From Akkermansiaceae bacterium (lineage in GTDB: Bacteria > Verrucomicrobiota > Verrucomicrobiia > Verrucomicrobiales > Akkermansiaceae): a DNA stretch of 64,000 nucleotides. A model generated the notes under the pieces. It was not told the DNA's origin. It made no database searches and worked only from the letters and a program-made list of their open reading frames with translations. Position numbers and translations under genes: made by a program. Shown piece by piece: positions 35,032-43,851 of the stretch. The stretch is taken from the NCBI GenBank assembly GCA_025363295.1, contig JANYEC010000074.1, positions 49,264 through 113,263 on the forward strand, read 5' to 3'. Every line of letters starts with the position of its first letter. Position 1 is the first letter of the stretch.

Positions 35032-36516
35032 TCACAAGATCGAGCCGGGACCATAAGCGGCGGCTTCAGGACTTGCTGCTTCCAGTGCTCTAACGGCTGC
35101 GGAAAATGCTTCAATTTGAGTTTTCGCAGCGCCGGACTCACGATCACCACGGGCAAGGATCGCATCGAGGAATTCACGAGAAAGTGCGAGGCGGCTATCT
35201 TCGGCGAGGCGCTCGACGAGATTGTTGCGATCTATTTTTCCGTGACGGAGATCGTTTACGGTCGCAACAGCATGTTCCTTGATGGCATGATGTGCCGTCT
35301 CGCGTCCCACACCTGATTTCACTGCCTCCATCATGATGGTGGTGGTCATCAAAAACGGCAAGTAGTGCGCAGTTTCCGCGCCGATGACGGCTTCATAGGC
35401 GTCCATCTGGTCGAGCACGGTTAGGAAAGTTTCGAATAGGCCATCGATGGTGTAAAATGAATCCGGCAGCATGATGCGGCGCACGACGGAACAAGAAACA
35501 TCGCCTTCGTTCCACTGATCTCCGGCGAGTCCTGCTGCCATCGCGAGGTAGCCTTTGAGAATGACGTGGAAGCCGTTGACTCGCTCACACGAGCGGGAAT
35601 TCATCTTATGTGGCATGGCGCTAGAACCGGTCTGGCCAGGTGCAAATCCCTCACTCGCGGTTTCATTACCTGCCATCAGACGCAAAGTTTTGCAAAACGA
35701 TGATGGGCCGGATGCGAGATCTGTTAGTGCGGAGACCACTCGGAAATCCAGCGAGCGCGGATAAACTTGCCCGACGTTAGTCCACACGGCAGGCATGCCA
35801 AGGTGGGCGACGATGCGCTTTTCTAACTCCGCGACTTTTTCCGCATCTCCTTCGAACAGGGAAAGCTGGTCCATCTGGGTGCCAACCGCGCCTTTAAGTC
35901 CGCGCACGGAGTAGTTAGAGATCACGGCATCGAGCGCGGTGAGCGAGCTAAGGAGTTCTTCGCCAAACATTGCCATGCGCTTACCAAGCGTGGTTGGTTG
36001 GGCCGCCACGTTGTGCGTGCGGGCAGTGAGAATGAGTTCGCTCCATTGCTCCGAGCGCTCCCGGAAGCGGCGCAGTGCGGCCACGGTTTTATCGCGTATG
36101 ATGAGAAGCGAGCGATAGACTTGGAGTTGCTCGACGTTTTCCGTTAGGTCGCGCGAGGTCATGCCCTTGTGGACCTGCTCGTGGCCGGCGAGGTCGTTAA
36201 ACTCCTCGATGCGCGCCTTCACATCGTGGCGGGTGATTTTTTCGCGAGCCATGATCGAGCCGGCATCGACACTGTCCTTCACCGCTTCGTAGGCAGCGAT
36301 CGCTTCGGCAGGCACGTCGAGGCCGAGGTCACGCTGGGCTTTCATCACCGCAATCCAGAACTCGCGCTCTAGAACGATGCGGCCCTCGGCGGACCAGATA
36401 GATTGAAGGGCGGGAGAGGCGTAGCGTTCAGCGAGGACGTTTGGAATCACGCGCGGAGCTTGTCTGGCAGCTTCTGAAGTTTCAAGAGACAGTTTGAGGC
36501 TTTGTGAATGAGCCAC
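35032..36516 (-). CDS. purB: Adenylosuccinate lyase
   Basis: Cleaves SAICAR and adenylosuccinate in purine synthesis; its partner purA is at 40023. From the GTG at 36516 the product has 494 residues. The fumarase/aspartase-superfamily signature SSAMPHKMNSRSCE is present, as are the N-terminal RYASPALQSIWS and the helix GMTSRDLTENVEQ. The frame extends 126 codons upstream, but those overlap dnaB and are non-coding. It lies ten bases after dnaB, so it is likely cotranscribed with it. Confidence 0.95.
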   Translation of the reverse strand: MAHSQSLKLSLETSEAARQAPRVIPNVLAERYASPALQSIWSAEGRIVLEREFWIAVMKAQRDLGLDVPAEAIAAYEAVKDSVDAGSIMAREKITRHDVKARIEEFNDLAGHEQVHKGMTSRDLTENVEQLQVYRSLLIIRDKTVAALRRFRERSEQWSELILTARTHNVAAQPTTLGKRMAMFGEELLSSLTALDAVISNYSVRGLKGAVGTQMDQLSLFEGDAEKVAELEKRIVAHLGMPAVWTNVGQVYPRSLDFRVVSALTDLASGPSSFCKTLRLMAGNETASEGFAPGQTGSSAMPHKMNSRSCERVNGFHVILKGYLAMAAGLAGDQWNEGDVSCSVVRRIMLPDSFYTIDGLFETFLTVLDQMDAYEAVIGAETAHYLPFLMTTTIMMEAVKSGVGRETAHHAIKEHAVATVNDLRHGKIDRNNLVERLAEDSRLALSREFLDAILARGDRESGAAKTQIEAFSAAVRALEAASPEAAAYGPGSIL

Positions 36517-36526
36517 AGCCCTAGGG

Positions 36527-37969
36527 TCACGCTTCCCCTTCCCTCGCGGGCGCACCCGTTTCAAAACGCATGAGGTCGGCAATAAAGGTAAGCGGAATAT
36601 GGCCGGTCTCGCCGTTCCGATTCTTCGCGAGAACGAGTTCCGCTTCACCTGCTTTTTCCTCCTTTTCCTGTGCATCCTCAGCGTAGTATGCCGTCCGATA
36701 GAGAAGGCCAACCATATCGGCATCTTGCTCGATCGATCCAGATTCACGAAGGTCTGACATCCTCGGAACACCAACGTTTTTACCAGTCCGGCTTTCCGGT
36801 CCCCGGTTGAGCTGGGCGAGAATGCAGATGGGGATGGCGAGTTCTTTGGCGAGGCTTTTGATACCCGCTGAAATTTCGGCAATTTCCCGTTCACGCGAAT
36901 TTTCCGCCTGTTTGGTGCGGGATTTCATCAACTGGAGGTAGTCGATTGCGATAAACTGGATGTCCTCATCGCGCTTTTTCCGGCGGGCTTTGGCACGGAG
37001 TTCGTTGATCGAAATGCCTGGCGTATCGTCGATGAAGAGCTTCGCTCCAGAAACTTCCATGGACGCGCGTTGGATGCGTTGGAGGTCGCCTTTGGTGGGC
37101 GTATAACCGCGGGAGAGCTGGCTCATTGCAAACTTGGAACGGGAAAAAACGAGACGCTGCACTAGCTGAAATGCGCTCATTTCGCAGGAAAAGACCATCG
37201 AGGGTTTTCCTTGGTCGATGCAGACGTGCTCCACCATGTTCATCATGAATGACGTTTTCCCCATGGAAGGGCGAGCCGCGACCACGAACATTTCACCCGC
37301 CTTGAGGCCACTGCTCATGCGGTCCAGTTCTTCAAAACCGGTGGAAATTCCCTGCGCACCTTTTTCCCCGGCGAGGAGTGCTTGGAATTTCTCGACGACC
37401 TCTGCGACGGATTGCTTGATGGTCGGAGCCCGATTGGTTTCCGAGCCTTCCCGGATCGCAAGCACCTTGGCCTCGACCGAATCTAGCAGGGCGGCAACTT
37501 CATCGGGCGCGTCGTAAGCCTGCGCGATAGCTTCATTCGAGTTTTGAATGATCGAGCGCAGGACGAATTTATCTTTGACGTGTTGAAGGTGATGGCGGAA
37601 ATGGCCAGGGCTAGGGGCATAAGTATAAAGGTCCGTGAGCGCAGAAGGTCCGCCGACCCGATCTAACAAGCCTCGATCTAGCAGGCGTTGGACTAACGAA
37701 ACCAGCTCTACTTCTTGGCCGCCTTCAAACAAATCGATGAGAAACCCGAACAATGTCGAGTGGGATGGCAGATAGAAATGCTCTTGCGTGAGTTTTTCCT
37801 CAATCGCCACCCCGATGTATTCCTGTGGATCCTGCAACATCGAGGAAAGCAGGCTTTTTTCTGGTCCTAACGCATGTGGCAAAGCACGGGTCACATCGTC
37901 CACCGTGGTCGCCCCTTGTTGAAGTTCCGCAGTTTTTCTAAAAGGTGTTACTTTTTGTTCGTCAGCCAT
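36527..37969 (-). CDS. dnaB: Replicative DNA helicase
   Basis: The hexameric 5'-3' helicase of the replisome. The 480-residue protein has the N-terminal DnaB domain (LGPEKSLLSSMLQDPQEYIGVAIEEKL region), a RecA core with Walker A (ARPSMGKTSFMMNM), the DYLQLM Walker B and LAQLNRGPESR. No intein is seen. ATG 37969 is chosen (MADEQKVTPFRK). It is upstream of purB in the same operon and divergent from the dtd remnant. Confidence 0.95.
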   Translation of the reverse strand: MADEQKVTPFRKTAELQQGATTVDDVTRALPHALGPEKSLLSSMLQDPQEYIGVAIEEKLTQEHFYLPSHSTLFGFLIDLFEGGQEVELVSLVQRLLDRGLLDRVGGPSALTDLYTYAPSPGHFRHHLQHVKDKFVLRSIIQNSNEAIAQAYDAPDEVAALLDSVEAKVLAIREGSETNRAPTIKQSVAEVVEKFQALLAGEKGAQGISTGFEELDRMSSGLKAGEMFVVAARPSMGKTSFMMNMVEHVCIDQGKPSMVFSCEMSAFQLVQRLVFSRSKFAMSQLSRGYTPTKGDLQRIQRASMEVSGAKLFIDDTPGISINELRAKARRKKRDEDIQFIAIDYLQLMKSRTKQAENSREREIAEISAGIKSLAKELAIPICILAQLNRGPESRTGKNVGVPRMSDLRESGSIEQDADMVGLLYRTAYYAEDAQEKEEKAGEAELVLAKNRNGETGHIPLTFIADLMRFETGAPAREGEA

Positions 37970-38112
37970 GGGTGGGGCGAGAGATTGGCAAATCACATAC
38001 GGAACCGTCAATACCTCCGCATGTTTCTAGCATGTGAATAACAATGAATAAGTCTTGTGAGCATTGATTTACGGGCCTTGCAGGTGGAGCCATGAACCCA
38101 CATCATTTTGCA

Positions 38113-38421
38113 ATGCGAGTCGTCATCCAACGAGTTCTCGAAGCATCCGTAACCGTCGAGGGAAATCTGATTTCACAAATCGGCCCCGGTCTTTTGGTCT
38201 TGCTCGGCATTGAAGACGGCGACGGATCAGAAGACATCAGCTGGCTCAGTAGTAAGATTGCGAAGATGCGGATTTTTTCTGACACCGAGGGAAAAATGAA
38301 TCTTTCTGTGATGGATCTGGGCAAGCCGATTGGGCGCGGTGTCTTCGGCGCGGATATGAAGATTTCACTCGTGAATGACGGTCCTGTGACAATTCTCATC
38401 GATTCACGTCACCGGGAATGA
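38113..38421 (+). CDS. dtd: D-aminoacyl-tRNA deacylase with internal deletion
   Basis: It begins as a normal Dtd ([55 protein letters not shown]) and ends normally ([21 protein letters not shown]), but has only 102 residues against about 145. The missing 43 or so residues lie after MDLG and include the SQFTL motif with the catalytic threonine. The joint is in frame. Either the enzyme is inactive, or the assembly has lost 130 bases. Dtd removes D-amino acids mischarged on tRNA. Confidence 0.8.
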   Translation: MRVVIQRVLEASVTVEGNLISQIGPGLLVLLGIEDGDGSEDISWLSSKIAKMRIFSDTEGKMNLSVMDLGKPIGRGVFGADMKISLVNDGPVTILIDSRHRE

Positions 38422-38467
38422 GCATTCTCTTGCATCGTCGGAATCGACTGCCTAGCCTGCCGCAGCC

Positions 38468-39619
38468 GTGCCGATTAACGCCATTTTAGCCCTTGAAGAC
38501 GGACGCTGTTTCGAAGGAACAGCCTTCGGAGCCACCGGAACCACCACCGGAGAAATTTGTTTTAACACCTCGATGACGGGATATCAGGAGGTCATCACCG
38601 ATCCATCCTATCGCGGGCAGATTGTCTCGATGACGTATCCGCAAATTGGAAATTACGGGATCAATCATGAAGACGCTGAATCTAAAGGGCCGCACATCCG
38701 GGCCTTTGTGATCGGCGAGCTTTGCGAGGTGCCGTCTAACTGGCGTGCCACTCAGCCGCTTTCGGCCTACTTGGCGGAGCACCACATTCTCGGCATCGAA
38801 GGCATTGATACTCGTGCCCTCACCAAGCATCTCCGCTCTCGTGGCGCGATGCGTGCCTGCGTGACCATGGAACTCGATGCTGATGCTGCCATCGCCGCCG
38901 CGAAAGCCTCGCCCTCAATGGAAGGCATGGACTACGTAAAGGAAGTTTCCACTCCCAAATCTTACTTGTGGAGCGACGAATCCCGAGAATGGATTTTACC
39001 GAATGCTTCCACCGCACAACCCGGTCCCTATCAGGAACTTCCGCCTGTGCGACATCGCATCGTCGCTTATGATTTTGGTTTGAAATTCAACATTCTCCGC
39101 CGCTTACGCCAAGCCGGCTTCGAGGTGGAGGTCGTCAACTCCTGCACCACTGCGGCGGAAGTTCTCGCGAAAAAGCCAGACGGGCTCTTCCTCTCTAACG
39201 GCCCCGGCGATCCGGCGGCTCTCGGCTATATTCACGAAGAAATTCGCGCGATGATCGGCAAGCTCCCGATTTTCGGGATCTGCTTAGGCAATCAAATCTT
39301 GGCTCACGCGTTTGGAGGAAACACTTTCAAACTTAAATTCGGTCACCGTGGTGGAAACCAACCGGTGAAGGATCTCCGCAGTGGGAGAATCTCTATCACC
39401 TCGCAAAACCACGGGTTCGCCGTTGATCCTGATTCATTGCCACCGGAAATTGAAGTCACCCACATTAATCTGAACGACGGCACTGTCGAAGGCATGCGCC
39501 ACAAGACGCATCCGGTCTTCAGCGTGCAATACCATCCAGAGGCCGCACCGGGGCCGAATGATGCGAGTTACTTTTTCAAAGAGTTCGCGGATTTAATCTC
39601 AAAAACCAAAGAGATTTAA
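38468..39619 (+). CDS. carA: Carbamoyl-phosphate synthase small subunit
   Basis: Glutaminase subunit supplying ammonia to CarB for pyrimidine and arginine synthesis. The 383-residue protein starts at GTG and has the CPSase_sm N-domain (LALEDGRCFEGTAFGA, NTSMTGYQEVITDPSY) and the class I amidotransferase triad: Cys in IFGICLGNQ, and His and Glu in VQYHPEAAPGP. carB is not in the window. The last codons form part of the left inverted repeat flanking the next gene. Confidence 0.96.
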   Translation: MPINAILALEDGRCFEGTAFGATGTTTGEICFNTSMTGYQEVITDPSYRGQIVSMTYPQIGNYGINHEDAESKGPHIRAFVIGELCEVPSNWRATQPLSAYLAEHHILGIEGIDTRALTKHLRSRGAMRACVTMELDADAAIAAAKASPSMEGMDYVKEVSTPKSYLWSDESREWILPNASTAQPGPYQELPPVRHRIVAYDFGLKFNILRRLRQAGFEVEVVNSCTTAAEVLAKKPDGLFLSNGPGDPAALGYIHEEIRAMIGKLPIFGICLGNQILAHAFGGNTFKLKFGHRGGNQPVKDLRSGRISITSQNHGFAVDPDSLPPEIEVTHINLNDGTVEGMRHKTHPVFSVQYHPEAAPGPNDASYFFKEFADLISKTKEI

Positions 39620-39637
39620 CCGCGAATGGACGCGAAT
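39615..39637 (+). repeat. Left 23-bp inverted repeat flanking the GxxExxY gene
   Basis: It contains CCGCGAATGGACGCGAAT and is the exact reverse complement of 39993-40015. The unit CGCGAATGGA is tandemly duplicated (39621-39640). It overlaps the carA stop and the ATG of the small gene. Confidence 0.85.
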
Positions 39638-39973
39638 GGACACGAATTGATATTCAGAGATGAGGTTTACGCCATCATTTCGTGTTCGATCGAGATTATC
39701 AGAGGGATTGGACATGGCCTTCATGAAAAACCTTATGAAAACTCGCTGGCTGTTGAATTCCGGCACCGGGGTATTCCATTCGAACAGCAGCGCTCTTTTC
39801 CCGTTTTTTGGCGGAAGGTGCAAATTGGGCAATTCATCCCTGATTTGATCACTTACGAAAAGATCGTCATCGATACCAAAACCATCGAACGCATCACCGG
39901 CCTGCCAATCGGACTCATCATCAACTTCAAAAAACCCAAACTCGAATGGGAGCGCATCGTCCTCTCACATTGA
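39626..39973 (+). CDS. GxxExxY family protein, shortened
   Basis: A 115-residue protein of the GxxExxY family (TIGR04256-like). The name motif is visible as GHGLHEKPYE, followed by LAVEFRHRGIPFEQQ, PDLITYEKIVIDTKTIERITG and IGLIINFKKPKLEWERIVLS. Relatives have about 14 more residues between the KTI-RIT strand and the LPIGLIINF strand; their loss could be a deletion between two copies of an RIT-encoding repeat. The fold is related to PD-(D/E)XK nucleases; the biological role is not established. It is enclosed by perfect 23-bp inverted repeats. Confidence 0.8.
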   Translation: MDANGHELIFRDEVYAIISCSIEIIRGIGHGLHEKPYENSLAVEFRHRGIPFEQQRSFPVFWRKVQIGQFIPDLITYEKIVIDTKTIERITGLPIGLIINFKKPKLEWERIVLSH

Positions 39974-39992
39974 TTCTCTTCCATTCCCTTAA

Positions 39993-40015
39993 ATTCGCGT
40001 CCATTCGCGGTTAAA
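39993..40015 (-). repeat. Right 23-bp inverted repeat flanking the GxxExxY gene
   Basis: Exact reverse complement of 39615-39637, ending only seven bases before the purA ATG, so it occupies the place where a ribosome-binding site would be expected. Confidence 0.85.
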
Positions 40016-40022
40016 AAATTAC

Positions 40023-41291
40023 ATGAATACTATCGTCGTAGGTCTCCAGTGGGGAGACGAAGGAAAAGGTAAGATCGTTGACTACCTGACAGAAACCGCA
40101 GACGTCGTCGTGCGTGGCCAAGGCGGCAACAATGCTGGCCACACGGTCATCGCCAAAGGCGTGCGCTACATCCTCAACCTGCTGCCGTCTGGCATTTTGT
40201 GGGACGGGAAAGTCAACGTCATCGGAAATGGCGTCGTCGTAGATCCCACCGGACTGGTGGCGGAAATCGAGCGCAATGAGGCACTTGGCGTTTCTATCAC
40301 ACCGGACAAACTTCTGATTTCAGATCGAGCCCATGTGGTCATGCCGTTCCACAAAGAACTCGATGCGGCTCGTGAAATCGCTCTCGGTGATCAAAAAATC
40401 GGGACTACTAAGCGTGGCATCGGTCCTACGTATGCGGACAAGGTGAACCGCTGCGGTTTGCGAATCGCTGATCTGCTAGACGAGGAATTCACCCGCGCCC
40501 AAGTCACTCGGCGCGTTACGGAGGTGAATGAGATTCTAGCGAAATACGATCTGCCGCAATTCACTGCGGATCAGGTGCTGGAAGAAGTTTACACCGCTTT
40601 TAAGCGTCTCCGCCCTCACGTGACGAACACGATCCCAGTTCTTCACACTGCGTGGAAGGCAGGTAAAACTATTCTATTCGAAGGCGCCCAAGGCACTCTG
40701 CTAGATATTGATTACGGCACCTATCCGTTTGTCACTTCCTCGAACACCACATCCGGCGGCTCCTGCACTGGCTCCGGCCTGCCGCCGAATGCCATCCAGC
40801 GGGTCATCGGCGTTTGTAAGGCCTACACCACCCGCGTCGGCTCAGGCCCATTTCCTACCGTTGACGAAGGCCTATCAGAATACTTGCATGGCCTTGGCCG
40901 TGAGTTCGGCGTGGTATCTGGTCGTCCACGCGGCTGTGGTTGGCTGGACACGGTGCTGCTTCGCTTTGCGTGCATGGTGAATGGCGTGACGGGACTTGCG
41001 ATTACGAATGTCGATGGTCTGGATGAATACGACACCCTCCAAATTTGCACTGGCTACGACATCGATGGTGAAATCCACGAGCTGCCCCCCGCAAATCGAG
41101 AGGCGTGGAACAAGGCCAAGCCTGTTTACGAATCGCTTCCCGGCTGGAAATCCGACACCACTCATATCACCCGCTACGAGGATTTACCCGCAAACGCAAA
41201 AGCTTATCTCATCCGTTTTTCAGAACTGTGTGGTGCGCCTGTGGCATTTGTAGGAGTGGGGCCAGATCGGATGCAGACCTTAGTAGTTTAA
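40023..41291 (+). CDS. purA: Adenylosuccinate synthetase
   Basis: GTP-dependent conversion of IMP and aspartate to adenylosuccinate, the first step to AMP. The 422-residue protein has the GTP-binding loop LQWGDEGKGKIVD at the start, GQGGNNAGHTVI, GTTKRGIGPTYADK, FEGAQGTLLDIDYGTYPFVTSS and late GRPRGCGWLD. It appears intact. PurB, the next enzyme, is encoded 3.5 kb upstream on the other strand. Confidence 0.97.
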   Translation: MNTIVVGLQWGDEGKGKIVDYLTETADVVVRGQGGNNAGHTVIAKGVRYILNLLPSGILWDGKVNVIGNGVVVDPTGLVAEIERNEALGVSITPDKLLISDRAHVVMPFHKELDAAREIALGDQKIGTTKRGIGPTYADKVNRCGLRIADLLDEEFTRAQVTRRVTEVNEILAKYDLPQFTADQVLEEVYTAFKRLRPHVTNTIPVLHTAWKAGKTILFEGAQGTLLDIDYGTYPFVTSSNTTSGGSCTGSGLPPNAIQRVIGVCKAYTTRVGSGPFPTVDEGLSEYLHGLGREFGVVSGRPRGCGWLDTVLLRFACMVNGVTGLAITNVDGLDEYDTLQICTGYDIDGEIHELPPANREAWNKAKPVYESLPGWKSDTTHITRYEDLPANAKAYLIRFSELCGAPVAFVGVGPDRMQTLVV

Positions 41292-41330
41292 ATAAGTCTT
41301 ATGGGTTCCATTTGACCTATTTCTCTAATC

Positions 41331-42041
41331 ATGTCCTCTCATCCTGAAGTCCCGCGTCATATTGCTATCATAATGGATGGCAATGGCCGTTGGGCGAAGG
41401 AACGCGGTCTTCCACGTTTAGAAGGGCACCGCTCCGGCGCTGAGTCCGTGCGTGAAGTCATGGAAGCTTGCATTGAGCTGGGCGTGGAATACCTCACTCT
41501 CTATGCGTTTTCATCGGAAAACTGGAGCCGCCCGGAAGCTGAGGTCAACGCACTGATGGCCTTGTTAGATCGTTTTCTAGATGAAAAAGCGAAGGATCTA
41601 GACCGGCAACAGGTGAGGCTTCTCGCAATCGGCCAGTTAGACCGCCTACCGGAATCCACCCGCGCGCTGATCGAGCGAATCAAGACACGGACTGCCGACC
41701 ATAAGGCGATGACTCTCGTTCTGGCGCTGTCATATGGTGGACGTGAGGAAATTGTCTCTGCTGCCCGATCCCTTGCAAGCGATGCCGCTGCGGGGAAGAT
41801 TTCACCCGAAGCGATCGACTCGGATCTCTTCGCATCACGTCTCCAAACTGCGGGCATTCCCGATCCGGATCTACTCATTAGGACGTCCGGCGAAATGCGA
41901 GTTTCTAACTTTTTGCTTTGGCAAATCAGCTATGCGGAAATCGTGATCGTGAAAAAATTCTGGCCAGATTTCCGGCAAGGCGATCTCTTTGAAACCATCA
42001 AAGAATACCAGCGTCGCCACCGGCGGTTCGGGGCGCTTTGA
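41331..42041 (+). CDS. uppS: Undecaprenyl diphosphate synthase
   Basis: Cis-prenyltransferase making the C55 lipid carrier for peptidoglycan. The 236-residue protein carries HIAIIMDGNGRWAKERG (the catalytic Asp of motif I), GHRSGAESVREV, LYAFSSENWSRP and RTSGEMRVSNFLLWQISYAE. Length and motifs are normal. It follows purA by 39 bases and is convergent with the pseudopilin genes. Confidence 0.97.
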   Translation: MSSHPEVPRHIAIIMDGNGRWAKERGLPRLEGHRSGAESVREVMEACIELGVEYLTLYAFSSENWSRPEAEVNALMALLDRFLDEKAKDLDRQQVRLLAIGQLDRLPESTRALIERIKTRTADHKAMTLVLALSYGGREEIVSAARSLASDAAAGKISPEAIDSDLFASRLQTAGIPDPDLLIRTSGEMRVSNFLLWQISYAEIVIVKKFWPDFRQGDLFETIKEYQRRHRRFGAL

Positions 42042-42074
42042 GTGTTCATGCGGAATGAATTCCGCGCTCCCATT

Positions 42075-43055
42075 TTACATGCCAGGAAGCTGGACGAGCT
42101 TGGTGTATTGATAAGAATTTTTCGCAAGGAACTCAGCCTTCTGGTTTCCGCTGAAATTGCGGCGCTTGATCTGATCTACACCGAAGTCCGAAATCACAGT
42201 TGTAGAAATTTCCACTGCGGTGATGCGTCCTCCCGCTATAGCCGTGTTTTCCGGTTTAGTGACAATACCTGTTCCTGAAATTTTAAAACTATCGTTTGTT
42301 TTTCCCATCGTCACCGGAACGTTGAGAATTGTGGTTGCAGTCGCAGGTGGAACGGGTGGTATGCTTACTTGAACATGAAATGTAAGCGTAAACTGGTAGA
42401 TATTTTCACATACGAAATTAGTAGAATCACTAATATTAGTTAAATATTTATTAAACGCATCAGCAAGATTTGGCTTACCAAGTAGATCTTCGAATGTATT
42501 GCCTCCACCATCTTTATTTGGATAAGTTTTATCTTCTTTATCAGGAGCTGGATTTATAAGTAATCGTTTAAACAAAAACGTTTTGAAATTACCACTTTTC
42601 TCAATTGGATCATCATACGATAAACGGTAAGCAACACAGGAAACATCACCAGGCTTGAGATCGCCCTTCTTATAATCAGGCCCATCCTTTAAGTAAGTCA
42701 ATTGTCCATTGTAGCGGTCAGTAGCACCTGTAAAAAATATAAGTTGCGATGCATTTGTGCTCTTCAAATTATCACTACCAATCTCGGTTAGGTTTGGATC
42801 AACGATAGCGGACAGCCATTCATTGGAATTCCCCCGGCGAGTTATTAGGGACTCGAAGTCGCGTGCCATAATGTCGATCATGCCCTTAGCTTGCCGCGAA
42901 GCGCGGAGTTCCGAACGACTGCGGTTCCAAGTATCCAGCGCTATGGATGTGATGGAGACCAAAACGGTGACGATAATTGTTGTTATGGCCATCGCAACCA
43001 TCAACTCCATCAGGGTGAAGCCACGTTTGGCGGAAGAGGTCCTATGGGTTTTCAT
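42075..43055 (-). CDS. Pseudopilin-like protein (possible Verru_Chthon cassette C)
   Basis: A 326-residue protein with a type IV prepilin leader: KRGFTLMELMVAMAITTIIVTVLVS, where cleavage follows the Gly and the mature protein starts with Phe, with Glu at +5. A globular domain with repeated beta structure follows. It is the last of three adjacent minus-strand pseudopilin genes, a group seen in Verrucomicrobia; assignment to cassette protein C is from layout and size. AT-rich codons in the middle suggest relaxed composition. Confidence 0.75.
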   Translation of the reverse strand: MKTHRTSSAKRGFTLMELMVAMAITTIIVTVLVSITSIALDTWNRSRSELRASRQAKGMIDIMARDFESLITRRGNSNEWLSAIVDPNLTEIGSDNLKSTNASQLIFFTGATDRYNGQLTYLKDGPDYKKGDLKPGDVSCVAYRLSYDDPIEKSGNFKTFLFKRLLINPAPDKEDKTYPNKDGGGNTFEDLLGKPNLADAFNKYLTNISDSTNFVCENIYQFTLTFHVQVSIPPVPPATATTILNVPVTMGKTNDSFKISGTGIVTKPENTAIAGGRITAVEISTTVISDFGVDQIKRRNFSGNQKAEFLAKNSYQYTKLVQLPGM

Positions 43056-43077
43056 AAGGGGGCTTGAGTTGGGAATG

Positions 43078-43848
43078 TTAGCGGCGAACCGCGAGGTTAC
43101 GGGTGAAAACGGGGGTTTTTATAACAGGAAACAATTTAGTAGTGAATGCAGTGCTCGCGAAATAGGCTGCAGTTTTGCCAGGCATACTATAGAACTCTGC
43201 GGTAAACGCGATGACTGCCTCAGGGTAAACATCCGGATTTAAGGCTTCCGTCGTGCCTTTCGGATCAAAAATTTTCCCAGCCGTGCCAAGTTTCAATTGC
43301 CCATTCGTAGTGTCAAAAACGAGTTGCGTGCATTTCACCAGATAGACCCCACCTTCGATTGCTGATAGATCCCCTTCCGCGTCTTTTGTGATACTAGTTA
43401 GGAGGGAATCACTAACGCGCCGACACATAGGCACCACCACGTAATCTTTACCGGGTTGTTTATTAACCAAGGAAACTACAGGCTTAGGCGTACCGTCTGA
43501 ACGAAGTGTCCCGCCAATTTCACCACGGTATTGATAAACCAGAAGCGCCACCTTTACAGCATTTGAATTTTTCACCCAGTAGAATGACTTGTTAAAGCCG
43601 TTGGTGAAACCTGCGGGTTCCGAAAACGTTGTGTCTCCTCCTTGACCGGTTCGTAAAGTCACCAGTTCCTGCTCCAACACGGAAGTCAGCCGTTCCGCCT
43701 CCTGCACGTTTATCGACTTGCGGATTCCAGCGGCTGCGGGAGCGAAGACCACCATGAAACCGGTGAGAAGCACAGCGAGCACTCCGATGGCGATGACGGT
43801 CTCAAGCAATGTGAAACCGGGTCGGCGGGTGAAGGTTGAAAAATTCAT
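43078..43848 (-). CDS. Pseudopilin-like protein (possible Verru_Chthon cassette B)
   Basis: A 256-residue protein with the prepilin leader RRPGFTLLETVIAIGVLAVLLTGF, shown by Gly before FTLLE, and a long hydrophobic helix. The remainder has no motif I can name. It lies between two further pseudopilin genes, three bases after the upstream one and 22 bases before the next, so the three form one operon. The likely function is a minor component of a type II secretion-like or pilus-like fibre. Confidence 0.72.
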   Translation of the reverse strand: MNFSTFTRRPGFTLLETVIAIGVLAVLLTGFMVVFAPAAAGIRKSINVQEAERLTSVLEQELVTLRTGQGGDTTFSEPAGFTNGFNKSFYWVKNSNAVKVALLVYQYRGEIGGTLRSDGTPKPVVSLVNKQPGKDYVVVPMCRRVSDSLLTSITKDAEGDLSAIEGGVYLVKCTQLVFDTTNGQLKLGTAGKIFDPKGTTEALNPDVYPEAVIAFTAEFYSMPGKTAAYFASTAFTTKLFPVIKTPVFTRNLAVRR

Positions 43849-43851
43849 AAT

